Shown in pieces: positions 15,001-22,529 of a stretch of 64,000 bases of DNA; the stretch's first letter is position 1, and every line of letters begins with the position of its first letter. Source of the DNA: Antedon mediterranea (lineage: Eukaryota; Echinodermata; Crinoidea; Comatulida; Antedonidae). A program made the translations under genes and the position numbers. A model generated the notes under the pieces. The model ran no database searches and was not told the origin of the DNA. It saw only the letters and a program-made list of their open reading frames with translations. The stretch covers positions 34,863,304 through 34,927,303 of the forward strand of contig NC_092671.1 of NCBI RefSeq assembly GCF_964355755.1. Reading direction: 5' to 3'.

Positions 15001-18000
15001 ATAGAATCTATGTTATTTCTTATGACCATTTACACAAAACGCAGAGCGAATGGGCGGGTTGAACAGAAACCTGCTCAGGATAGATAAAGACAAGCACATT
15101 GTTTTCTGCTTACCGTTACTACTCGTCTGTGTGAATTGGTCTTTATGTTTTAAATCTTTACCTGTTTCTTGTTAAGTTTGATAGCATTAATATAAAAATG
15201 TTCATTTTTCTCTGGGTCATCTTTTTTCTTTTGACCATCTTTTTTGTCTCGATCATCTGTTTCCTCATGATCATCTCTTTCGTCTCTATCATCTTCTTTC
15301 ACATTCATTGCCATGTAATCATACACATTTTGTGTGACCTTGTCTTCGTTGCCTATATTGTCATTAGGTCTCATGGCCATGTAATCATACACATTTTGTG
15401 TGACCGTGTCTTCGTTGCCTATAGTGTCATTAGGTCTCATGGCCATGTAATCATACACATTTTGTGTGACCGTGTCTTCGTTGCCTATAGGGTCATTAGG
15501 TCTTATGGCCATGTAATCATGCACATTTTGTGCAACCATTTCTTCGTTGCTTTTAGGGTCATCGGGCCCTGTGTTCATATCGATTGGTTGGTTGTTTATA
15601 TCTGTTACTTCAGTGATTCGTGTCATCCTCATATCGTCTCTGTCAGACATCTGGTTAGAATTTCTCTTGTACAGTAATGAGATTATTAGGAGTAATAGTA
15701 AAATAAAAATAACTGTACCTAGAGAGAGGCCAACGACCAACAACCTAGTGGGTTCGCCGAGTGTTTTGGATTGCCCTTCTATTTTTAACCTTGATGGTTC
15801 TATTTCACATGTTTTTGTGACATTCTCATTCCAAATTACCCTACATTGAAATGTAGCATTTAAATCCTGTTGTTTAACAGTGAAATCAAAGTACAGCGTG
15901 TATTCTTTGAAATTATCCTCACCGCTATAATATACTTCAATCTGAACCTGTTGTTCATTTCTCCACCATTCAATGCTCATTTTTGGATAGCCTATCATAG
16001 ATGTACAGGAAAATGCAACTTTCTGCCCGATTAAATATTTCTGAAAACTGGTAGCATCACAAATAGGATATTGCGCTGGTGGAGGATAATCAACTAACAG
16101 AACAATATTTCCGTAGGTGACTAAGTCACTATATGCACTACTGGTATGATAGGTATTACAAGTATAACAATTTCGATGAAGATATTGTCCAAGTCCTTCT
16201 TTAATCCATATTGTCAGTTCTGCTTCAGTGGAGTTGTTAACAGAGTAGGCCTGTGCTTCTTGGCTAAAGTCAGTTAGTTTGCCTTCCATATAAATTTCAC
16301 CAATACCGTGACATTTATGCCATGAAATAGTGTGTTCTGAGGTTGTAGCTCCTGTACAGTTCAGGTCAATTATATCACCTTCAGGGACACGTACGTATAC
16401 AGACTTGTACGGATTTTTTGGAGGATTAACTGTTTTTCTCGTTTGAGCTTCAGTCATTTGTAATGCAGTGAGTAAAATCATCAACACAATATTTACAATT
16501 TTGCCTCTTGCCATGACTGCAGGTTACCGTATGTTAATCTAAATTGAATTTGAAAAGCTTTTAATTACAGTATTATAAATATTTCTTTAAATGGAATAGT
16601 TTTTTTTTAAATATATTCTGCAAATATACTTCTGAAATACACCATTGGTTTGTAGAATTTTGTTGGTCTTTATTTCCTTCCTTACTCTGATGATAAATTG
16701 ATTATTTTATCATAAGGAACACCTTTTTCTGAGTAATTTTCAACAAGACAAGGCCATATACATGGCTGCAGTCGCGTGCTCAAGTTAGTGTTTACCGACC
16801 GAACAACATAGAGAGCTGCGTTGCATGCGACTAAAAATACTGTAAACTTTGTAACAGTTTTTAATCAGTTCAGTTAATTAATATGTTTTCCTCTTAAATA
16901 TACATATATGAATGTAATCATGTGTTACCCAGCTTTACCCATTGCTGCATACTAATATACGCCCGGTAAATCAAGTAAAATAAGTCTTAGTTTATGTATA
17001 GCATCGTGGGTTTGTCTTGTGAATGGAATTGCCACCATTAAGAAGGATAGTGAATGAATTCACTTGTGGTTATCCTTGGTAATTTGCCTGAAATGTGAAT
17101 AAAAAAAAATAAATAAAAAAAAAATAAATAATGTTTTTATGATATGAATTACTACAAAATACATGTTATTAAGTAGTACATGTAAAGGTGTAAATAAAGA
17201 ATATTCACTGTAAAGCAATATTAAATTTGGGTATCTTGTTTATTATTAATACTTGCAGTGTGATGAAAAATAAACTAAGTTTTGTGTTTTTTAATATAGA
17301 TCCAGCAATTACTAGACAAATCAGATGTATGGGCAGCCTACAAGGACCAAAAACATGATCTCTTCATTTCAGAATCAGCTGTATCTGGTTATTTAACAGG
17401 TAACAAACTAAACTGATTTGGCATCTCTTGTACACCATACTCACCTAATGTATTCTATATTTTTTCTTTGATAAATTTATATGAGCTTTTTATGACTTTT
17501 TCCTTTAATACTTTTTATATTTTGTTGTTTATATTTGTATGGACGCACCATCCTTACACTCAGTAGAGCGGGGCCATTTAAACATTTTTAGTTCATAACT
17601 AAATTCATTTTGTTTTATTAAAATAACATTAACAGATTTCATATTTATTTTAGTAGTCTACCACAATTATTAATGTAAAGCATTATTTTTTTTGTATGAA
17701 TTTATTTTATTTTGGATGTAAATTCCGTTTCTCTTTGGAATGCGTTGCCTATTGACATCCGTCAGGCAACTTCCTCCAGTGTCTTCAAATCTCTCCTCAA
17801 AACCCACCTTTTGAATTTTTATTTTCTAAATTGTTCTGTCTTTGTAAAGTGCATTGAGGCTTTCAGCATAATGCGCTATATCAAGTACCAATTATTATTA
17901 TTATTTTTAATATTTAATTCACTTCTGGTTTGTGCTTGTACATGTTTCCTAAGTTGATAACGTTTTAAATTTCTCAATCTTCTTTTTTCACCACTAGGCC

Positions 18001-18092
18001 CTGGAGTTGCAGGCTACCTCACCCAAGGTCCGACCCAAGTATCAAGTAAACCACCACCAATGGACACAAGTCAAGATGAAATCCAAAGCTAA
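1..18092 (+). CDS. DNAJC13: DNAJC13 / RME-8 endosomal J-domain co-chaperone, C-terminal half (23 exons)
   Basis: RME-8 is an endosomal Hsc70 co-chaperone that acts with SNX1/retromer and WASH in recycling and clathrin removal. Exons: 1-76 (partial), 410-564, 961-1162, 1562-1677, 2339-2553, 2744-2928, 3383-3457, 3879-3995, 4935-5114, 7482-7649, 7755-7862, 8134-8250, 9214-9489, 9892-10066, 10297-10497, 10745-10826, 11350-11392, 11588-11761, 12189-12368, 13619-13759, 14755-14895, 17300-17399, 17998-18092. They join in phase into 1106 codons plus TAA. The J domain spans exons 4-5, with the HPD motif ([11 protein letters not shown]) in exon 5. IWN-type repeats are visible in exons 2 (AIWNSEM), 11 (LIWDNST) and 16 (LIWNEEA); the rest is armadillo-like helical sequence. 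Near-identical to vertebrate DNAJC13 in long stretches and ends with GPGVAGYLT plus a short tail, as in the family. The N-terminal half is outside the window. Intron 19 uses a GC donor, and intron 21 hosts an antisense receptor gene. Confidence 0.97.
188..290. mobile_element. MITE family A, partial copy 1
   Basis: Begins with AAAGCTCTGTCT..ACTGTCAA and continues with the TGTGATGTGCCCATATATGG subterminal block found in the four other copies (5137, 5793, 33336, 37155). The right terminal repeat is missing or degraded. It lies in DNAJC13 intron 1. Confidence 0.6.
848..920 (-). tRNA. tRNA-like gene or pseudogene, anticodon reads AUC
   Basis: The reverse strand folds into a 73-nt cloverleaf: acceptor arm 6 of 7 pairs, D arm GTCT/GGAC, anticodon stem TCTGC/GCAGA (perfect) with loop ATATCAA, T loop TTCGAAT, and a T stem with one mismatch (C-A) and one wobble. 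A-box TGGTCTAATGG and B-box GGTTCGAAT are intact, and a TTTTT Pol III terminator lies a few bases beyond the 3' end (841-845). The body resembles tRNA-Glu, but anticodon positions 34-36 read ATC (codon GAU, Asp), which is not a standard eukaryotic tRNA. The 1-72 mismatch also suggests a pseudogene or SINE head. It sits antisense in DNAJC13 intron 2. Confidence 0.55.
1695..1960. repeat. CAT/CAC-rich degenerate simple repeat
   Basis: About 265 bases of DNAJC13 intron 4 are irregular CAT, CAC and ACC triplets on the + strand. The His/Thr/Ser-rich frames read through it are artefacts of this composition. Confidence 0.7.
2578..2695 (-). repeat. Interspersed repeat family S, copy 1
   Basis: On the - strand this holds GCGTAGTTTTTAGGT, then TTGGGGGAACATT and, about 75 bases later, TACGACGCT. 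The same blocks occur in the same order on the + strand at 18721-18833, so it is a dispersed (SINE-like) family. Flanked by a short (TAA)n run at 2560-2580, as often seen at SINE/LINE 3' ends. Lies in DNAJC13 intron 5. Confidence 0.5.
3020..3118. repeat. Short minisatellite, about 23-bp unit
   Basis: About four degenerate copies of a unit like ATGAACATTGAACGGCACTA in DNAJC13 intron 6. Confidence 0.65.
5137..5263. mobile_element. MITE family A, copy 2 (complete)
   Basis: Terminal inverted repeats AAGCTCTGTCTAGACTATCA and TGATAGTGTAGACAGAGCTT bound a 127-bp element. Inside, GATGTGCC and GGCACATC form a second inverted pair, so the whole element can fold back. TTTAA-type sequence borders both ends, suggesting a TA- or TTAA-like target duplication. 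In DNAJC13 intron 9. Confidence 0.85.
5793..5953. mobile_element. MITE family A, copy 3
   Basis: Starts AAAGCTTGTCTACACTA and ends TAGTGTAGACAGAGCTTT, with the same GTGATTTTCCCAAATAT / ATATGGGCACATCAC subterminal pair. It lies about 530 bp from copy 2 in the same intron. Confidence 0.8.
6576..7257. mobile_element. Non-autonomous DNA transposon, 682 bp, GGGTATAAGCCCA termini
   Basis: Terminal inverted repeats of about 27 bp: the left end runs TACCGTACTGACGCGGGTAT, the right end is its complement and finishes ACCCGCGTCAGTACGGTA. Flanking TA on both sides fits a TA target-site duplication (Tc1/mariner/pogo style). GGTATAAGCCCA is repeated internally at 6600-6675 and near 7168. The interior has no convincing transposase frame. 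Sits in DNAJC13 intron 9. Confidence 0.8.
7884..8125. repeat. Minisatellite filling DNAJC13 intron 11, about 27-bp unit
   Basis: Eight or nine degenerate copies of AAAGTTGGAGAAATTCATTT plus a T-rich tail fill nearly all of the 271-bp intron (7863-8133), right up to the polypyrimidine tract of exon 12. Copy-number change would directly alter intron length. Confidence 0.8.
8251..9213. other. DNAJC13 intron 12, no recognised element
   Basis: 963 bases between exons 12 and 13 contain no gene, clear inverted repeat or simple repeat that I can support. Confidence 0.6.
11022..11265. repeat. 46-bp minisatellite in DNAJC13 intron 16
   Basis: Five to six tandem copies of a unit beginning TACCTTCAATCTTTGAAGTG and ending near ACCATGCAATAG. 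The period is about 46 bp with 10-25 percent divergence. Open frames on both strands here come only from the repeat. Confidence 0.85.
11868..12050. mobile_element. hAT-like short element nested in a Tigger-like end
   Basis: AGTGGCGTAACGCAGGGGCC on the left and, read on the opposite strand, AGTGGTGGAACGGC on the right resemble CAGTGGCG-type hAT termini. The flanking sequence (GTAGAACCCCTCTTATGG at 11791 and CTCCTATTAAGGGAACA near 12080) looks like a pogo/Tigger-type fragment into which it inserted. No transposase is seen. Lies in DNAJC13 intron 18. Confidence 0.4.
12369..12370 (+). other. GC splice donor of DNAJC13 intron 19
   Basis: Exon 19 ends CTAGTTGAAAGCGAG and is followed by GCAAGT, the consensus of the minor GC-AG class. 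The next exon (13619) begins in phase 0 with GCGTGCGTGCGA (ACVR). Using the nearby GT three codons on would shift the frame and destroy the conserved [10 protein letters not shown] sequence, so the GC donor is required. Confidence 0.85.
12770..13490. repeat. Dispersed repeat block R, intron copy
   Basis: Several blocks, in order (TATGTATTTATTTTAGTTTA; GGTATAGCATGTAATTCCTA; CAACTGAATTATGG; AATCAGAGACTTT), recur in the same order at 22900-24640, with an extra partial copy at 22530-22650. It is either an old interspersed element or an ancient segmental duplication. In DNAJC13 intron 19. Confidence 0.55.
14286..14618. mobile_element. MITE family B, copy 1 (about 333 bp)
   Basis: Ends are TAAAGATGTATTTCCCCCTT and GGGGGACAATACATCTTTT, an inverted pair. 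A second copy with a poly-T interior and the right terminus GGGGTCAATACATCTTTAA lies at about 46726-47030. In DNAJC13 intron 20. Confidence 0.7.
15150..16514 (-). CDS. Gene A: intronless Ig-domain receptor with repeated YxxM tail, nested in DNAJC13
   Basis: 454 aa, single exon, antisense inside DNAJC13 intron 21. Signal peptide 1-24 ([10 protein letters not shown] start, hydrophobic core, AEAQ-like cleavage). Ig-like domain 1 about 36-142 (C53, W65, YTC near 117-119) and domain 2 about 150-245 (C170, W183/184, C224), with several NxS/T sites. TM helix about 257-282, then LYKR. The tail has four 22-residue repeats: QNVHDYMAI (329-337), then QNVYDYMAM at 351, 373 and 395. Each YDYMAM holds two overlapping YxxM sites (YDYM, YMAM); YMxM is the preferred ligand of PI3K p85 SH2 domains. 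The last 50 residues are Asp/Lys/Glu-rich. Signal peptide, TM and juxtamembrane match gene B (24963-25739), while the ectodomains differ. Ligand unknown; a PI3K-coupled surface receptor is inferred. Confidence 0.9.
   Translation of the reverse strand: MARGKIVNIVLMILLTALQMTEAQTRKTVNPPKNPYKSVYVRVPEGDIIDLNCTGATTSEHTISWHKCHGIGEIYMEGKLTDFSQEAQAYSVNNSTEAELTIWIKEGLGQYLHRNCYTCNTYHTSSAYSDLVTYGNIVLLVDYPPPAQYPICDATSFQKYLIGQKVAFSCTSMIGYPKMSIEWWRNEQQVQIEVYYSGEDNFKEYTLYFDFTVKQQDLNATFQCRVIWNENVTKTCEIEPSRLKIEGQSKTLGEPTRLLVVGLSLGTVIFILLLLLIISLLYKRNSNQMSDRDDMRMTRITEVTDINNQPIDMNTGPDDPKSNEEMVAQNVHDYMAIRPNDPIGNEDTVTQNVYDYMAMRPNDTIGNEDTVTQNVYDYMAMRPNDNIGNEDKVTQNVYDYMAMNVKEDDRDERDDHEETDDRDKKDGQKKKDDPEKNEHFYINAIKLNKKQVKI
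15300..15560 (-). repeat. 66-bp in-frame tandem repeat encoding YDYMAM docking sites
   Basis: Four tandem 66-bp units inside gene A. Units 2-4 are almost identical at DNA level and unit 1 (VHDYMAI) has diverged, so the array expanded recently. Being a multiple of three, copy change adds or removes SH2-docking sites without breaking the frame. Confidence 0.9.
16515..17299. other. Upstream region of gene A / end of DNAJC13 intron 21
   Basis: Directly upstream of gene A, CATGACTGCAGGTT is shared with gene B, indicating common descent of the 5' flank. The rest is AT-rich, with short A-runs near 17100. No further gene is seen. Confidence 0.5.
17700..17915 (+). mobile_element. LINE 3'-end fragment
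   Basis: Encodes [20 protein letters not shown], the typical C-terminal end of CR1/L2-class reverse transcriptase ORFs (LWNxLPxxIR...FK), followed by a short 3' UTR with AATGCGCTATATCAAGTACC and an (ATT)n tail. Only the last few dozen codons remain. It lies in the last DNAJC13 intron. Confidence 0.75.
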
Positions 18093-18625
18093 GTCCACCT
18101 GCAATATGCAAATTAGTATAATTTTTAGTTGTGTTTGAATGGAAACTTTGATAGTTATTTGGAAACTATTTATTGTAAACATAAATAGTAGGGTTTTGCA
18201 AATACTAAAATAGAAGAATCACATTTAGGAAAAATCAACTAAGATATTAAACTATTATTTATCTGTTTTTATTTGTGAAACATTTCTTCAGTGCTAAATA
18301 CTTGTAATAATTAAAAAAAACATATTAGTTATTTCCTTTTCAGAAATCACATTGTGTAACGCAAACCTTGTTTGTTAATTCACCATGTAAACATTTAAAA
18401 AATAGTAAATTGTTATTTCTATACAACTTTAAATAGCAATTTTTAAACTAGTTTAAACCTGAACAAAACACAAATGGAATTGATAAAGGTTTCATATACC
18501 GTACATTCTTCTTAATTAAATAATGTTATACTTTTCATATAATATGTATTCAAAAGAAGAGATCTGAACGAGTATTGAATATTAATATAAAAAAATATTA
18601 TAACTTTAGGTGAAAATATTCATCC

Positions 18626-18658
18626 AGTTTGTAGATTCAGTTATTGAATCTACAAACT
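18626..18658. repeat. Small perfect hairpin, 14-bp stem
   Basis: AGTTTGTAGATTCA and its complement are separated by GTTAT, in the DNAJC13 3' flank. If transcribed it would form a stem-loop. Confidence 0.75.
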
Positions 18659-18720
18659 ATTAAGAAACCGAAGAAACATCTTGACTCGTCGGTGCTGTCT
18701 GAGTTTAATATATCTTGAAA

Positions 18721-18833
18721 TAGTGTCCGGCGTAGTTTTTAGGTCATTGGGAGAACTTTAAACATGTTTAATTTTCACCTGATGAGACGAGTCCTCGGGC
18801 GGGCCTCATCATACGACGCTGTCTGAGTTGGTC
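18721..18833 (+). repeat. Interspersed repeat family S, copy 2
   Basis: Shares GCGTAGTTTTTAGGT, TTGGGAGAACTTT and TACGACGCT with 2578-2695 in the same order on the opposite strand. Confidence 0.5.
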
Positions 18834-19280
18834 TTTACTGATTTTACTGACATTCTTGACGATGTTGGTGAGTTGAGGCCTATCCGATTAAAGTGGTTGG
18901 CTTAACAGTAACTATTGAAATTTTATTCTTAACGATGTGCTTAATTATTTTACTGAAATTCTAATCTTAATTGGACGTTATCATTATAGGAATCGATAAA
19001 TTGTTGCATCCTTTCAATAGATAGCTTTTCGTTCATGAACAATCTAGGAACTAGTTACTTCATGTTTGTGTACGTGTGCATGCAAGGACATTGGGATGTG
19101 GTTCTTCACTTCTTTGAAACAGTGGTTTATAGGTCAAGGAGACAACCAGCCACACATCACTGCATAGGTCGTAGGTCATTGCAATTTAATGCTCCTTATT
19201 CTCCAGTTTCCTGGTTTAATATTTGGAATTTCAATAAACGTACTATACACATATTTAATAAAATATTAACATTACTTTAA

Positions 19281-20199
19281 AATTATAAACTGGAAGAAAA
19301 TTGAGTATCCAACATTTTGAAACTATGACCTAATAATTTATGTTTGCAAATGAGAAATGTAGTTATTATGTTCTATAGAAGCTAACATTCCATCGTGATT
19401 TAGTGGTAAAGTTTTTATTCAAATCTAGCATCAAAACTCATTGCAGATTTACATTAGTTACATTATGTAAATTAGTATGCTGATTTGTATGCAAATGTGT
19501 ATCATAATTTCTATGCTATATATAGTATCACAACGCCCTTATATCTCGTCTGTATAGATTTTACTGATATAAATCATACTTATGCAAATTAGTATGTTAA
19601 TGACTATACAAATCAGTTAACTAACCTGTAAATTATACTAATGAGACGATGTTTCAATGTTAAAATTAATAATCATGTGACCTAGTATAAACACAATTTT
19701 TTGTGGAAAATTTTAAGATAGATTTTATGTAAACAGTAAATTCTCTAATAAAAACACAACATAATTATGTACATTATTATTTTGTATATTCAAAGCAATT
19801 GAAATTATATTTTTGAGCACCTATAAACAATTATATGTTAATAATTATAATGGATGTGTATCTATATCTAGTCTATCATTTGTTAATTTATGTTTTATTG
19901 ACTAAATAGTATATTGTTGTTATTATAATTATATCTGAGTTTTTTGTTGTTATTGATTCAGTAGCCTTCATTTTAGTGTTTTTATGGATTTATTTGTCAA
20001 TTTTAAGCATAAGGATAAACTTTAAAATATATCCTATATGACCATAATACTAGTTCTTCAATTTTGCCAGGGAGTTTTAATTATTGGCTATTCAAAGTCA
20101 AACAGCAACATGTATTGTTGTGTATGTTTTTTATTTAGCCAATCAAAATTATAATAATAATAATAATTCATTAAAAAGATTCATTCGGTTGGTATTGGA
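19281..20199. other. Intergenic, no recognised feature
   Basis: AT-rich sequence with several ATGCAAAT/TTAGTATG words at 19440-19640 but no coding frame, RNA gene or clear repeat. Confidence 0.6.
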
Positions 20200-20309
20200 A
20201 ATAAATTATAATAGTTAATTATATCTCAACCGTAATAGTAGTAGCAAATAACGATTATTATTTGCTACTACTATTACGGTTGAGATATAATTAACTATTA
20301 TAATTTATT
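20200..20309. repeat. 52-bp perfect inverted repeat with 6-base loop
   Basis: The arms 20200-20251 and 20258-20309 are exact reverse complements (centre block CTCAACCGTAATAGTAGTAG), with loop CGATTA. Perfect identity implies a very recent inverted duplication or gene-conversion-maintained cruciform. TA-rich ends and neighbouring (TAA)n runs suggest a foldback element. Confidence 0.95.
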
Positions 20310-21396
20310 AATAATAATAATAATAATCGGTTACTGCCCTAGATACAAAAATACACATACCAAATTATTTTTCTGTCCACCATATAGATAAAAATAATAG
20401 CATGTAACTAATTTTTCTTTCTAGGCAATTGAGCATGTTATGTTCTTTTTAAAAAATACTAAATTAACAGCTTATCATTAATAAAATGAATGTGAATCAA
20501 AAGTTTTAAGAAAACAATGTTTGTTTAAAGGTTCTTGTATTTTTGAGTAAAAAATAAATTAATAGACAACAGAAGGAATAATGTTTAACATTGTCAATAG
20601 TACCTTTCTATTGACTATGGTTTAGAATCAGTCGTGTGAGATAAGATAGTTGGAGGAAGAGGAGGTTGTACTATGGTTATAGCAATGTTTTCTAACAAAA
20701 GTGTTCCTAAAACTGAACAAACTATATCTGTTAAAATTAACTCAATGCCATAATCATCTCCGGTATTAAAAATCATCTGATATTTATTATGAAATCTCAA
20801 TTTTTATTTCATTATTATATGCTGAATTTATTATTTTTCCTTTTTTGTTTACATATAAGTATATAGCAATTTATATAGTAGTGTAAATTGTAGTTTAAAA
20901 TATATTGTGTTTATTATTGATATAGATAAATGTCACATAAGAATAACATATTTTATACAGATTCACAAATAATGGTATAGTCCTATTTTTAATGATGTTA
21001 AAAATGTTATGTTTGGTTTTTTGTTATATGGTATGACATTACTAAATGTCTTCCAATATTTGCTTGATAAATGGAAGTACTAGATAGATTATAAATTAGA
21101 TAGATTACTCTTATTAATTGTATTGATAAAGAAGACAATATGACATGCTATATCATGTGTATATAATGTATAATTTTGAAAATTAAAATATAAAGAAAGC
21201 CATGTCACCATTAATTCATAATTTTTATGAATAAAACATATTGTATGCCAATTGATTGTATAAATATATGTTTGATTCATTGTTTTGATGATTTTTTTTT
21301 GCTCATTTTTTCTTTTATTTGTCCAAAATATTTGCCCTCGGAGCTTTTAACCACTTTTCTATGAATCTCAATACTGCACCTTTTCTATAGATGATC
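20310..21396. other. Intergenic AT-rich stretch
   Basis: No coding exon, RNA gene or clear repeat can be supported here. Confidence 0.6.
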
Positions 21397-21860
21397 ATTA
21401 AGCCCTGATCCTGTTCATCATCCCTTAAGCCCTGACCCTCTTTCTCATCCCATTAAGCCCTGAACCTCTTTCTTAATCCCTTTAAGCACTGATACTCTCT
21501 TTGTCATCCCCTTAAGCCCTGATCCTTATCCTCTGAAACCCTGATTATCATCCTCTTAAGCCCTGATCCTCTTCCACTGAAGCCCTTATCCTTATTCTCT
21601 TAAACCCTGATCATCATCCTCTTAAGCCCTGATCCTCTTCCACTGAAGCCCTGATCCTCTTCCTCCTAAGCCCTCATCCTTATCCTCTTAAACCCTGATC
21701 CTCATCCTCTTAAGCCCTAATCCTCTTCCACTGAAGCCCTGATCCTCATCCTCTTAAGCCCTGATCCTCTTCCACTGAAGCCCTGATCCTGATCTTCTTA
21801 AGCCCTGATCCCATCCTCTTAAACCCTGATCATCTTCCCTTTAAACCCTTATTATCCTAC
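21397..21860. repeat. 22-bp minisatellite, about 21 copies
   Basis: Tandem units of the form AAGCCCTGATCCTCTTCCTCTT vary at a few positions (CTCATC, CTTCCACTG, CTTATC). Strong purine/pyrimidine strand asymmetry. Higher-order pairs of units recur, e.g. around 21540-21650. Confidence 0.92.
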
Positions 21861-22529
21861 TCATCACCTGTTTTTTTTTTCTTTTATTTTAAAGACATAG
21901 GTTTGTCCAGCTCATACAAGACTATATATGAGATAAACTAATGAAGAGAGACTCGAAGCTGTGCCAATTATATTGGTATATGTTGTGTTGTCTGCCTTTA
22001 ATAATAAGTACAAGACAATTGGGCTATATGATATTATTTGAAGCACAGGTCCTGCAACCAGAGTATTTTTTCTCCGGAATGAGAAGTTTCTTCGAGAAGT
22101 ACTGCATAATTTCCATTTCTAATTTTCCATTTTGAATTTAACGATGGTAACAATTTAGTTCTAGTACATGCCTTAATAGTAGATTTAGGTTACTCAATTG
22201 GAGTCCTCTAAAAAAGATACCAAAACATTTTCATGTAAGCCTATTTTATTTGCAGATTATTCAAAAGCTATTTTCAGGGGTTTTTTTGCAGAATATTCAT
22301 GAGGCATTTCCTCAGACTTCCAGGTCCGTGTAAGTAATAATATCTAAGTTTGTATGAAATAAACACACATCTCAATGATTAGCCTCCATTTCTTGTTTTT
22401 TACTGCAAAAATCTCCAAATGCAAAGATTCATCAGATTAATTATGGTATGATGCGAAAGAAGTATACAGTTTTTGTCATTGCGATCGAAGAAATGTCCTG
22501 ACCATTGCATTGATCATAATATTATGTTG
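21861..22529. other. Intergenic, no recognised feature
   Basis: Nothing beyond AT-rich unique-looking sequence is seen between the minisatellite and repeat block R. Confidence 0.5.

Larger units (their letters stand above)
18093..19280 (+). other. DNAJC13 3' UTR and downstream flank
   Basis: After the TAA at 18090-18092 the sequence is AT-rich. AATAAA hexamers occur at 19233-19238 and again near 19257; either could end the transcript, which would imply a 3' UTR of over 1 kb. A small palindrome (18626-18658) and family S copy 2 (18721-18833) lie within it. Confidence 0.4.

Noticed and set aside
15198-15849. Open frames antisense to gene A
   Set aside because: Shadows of the repeat-bearing receptor gene; the - strand frame has signal peptide, Ig domains and TM helix.
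21397-21860. CRISPR-like array
   Set aside because: Units are contiguous and degenerate without unique spacers, and the context is animal: it is a minisatellite.
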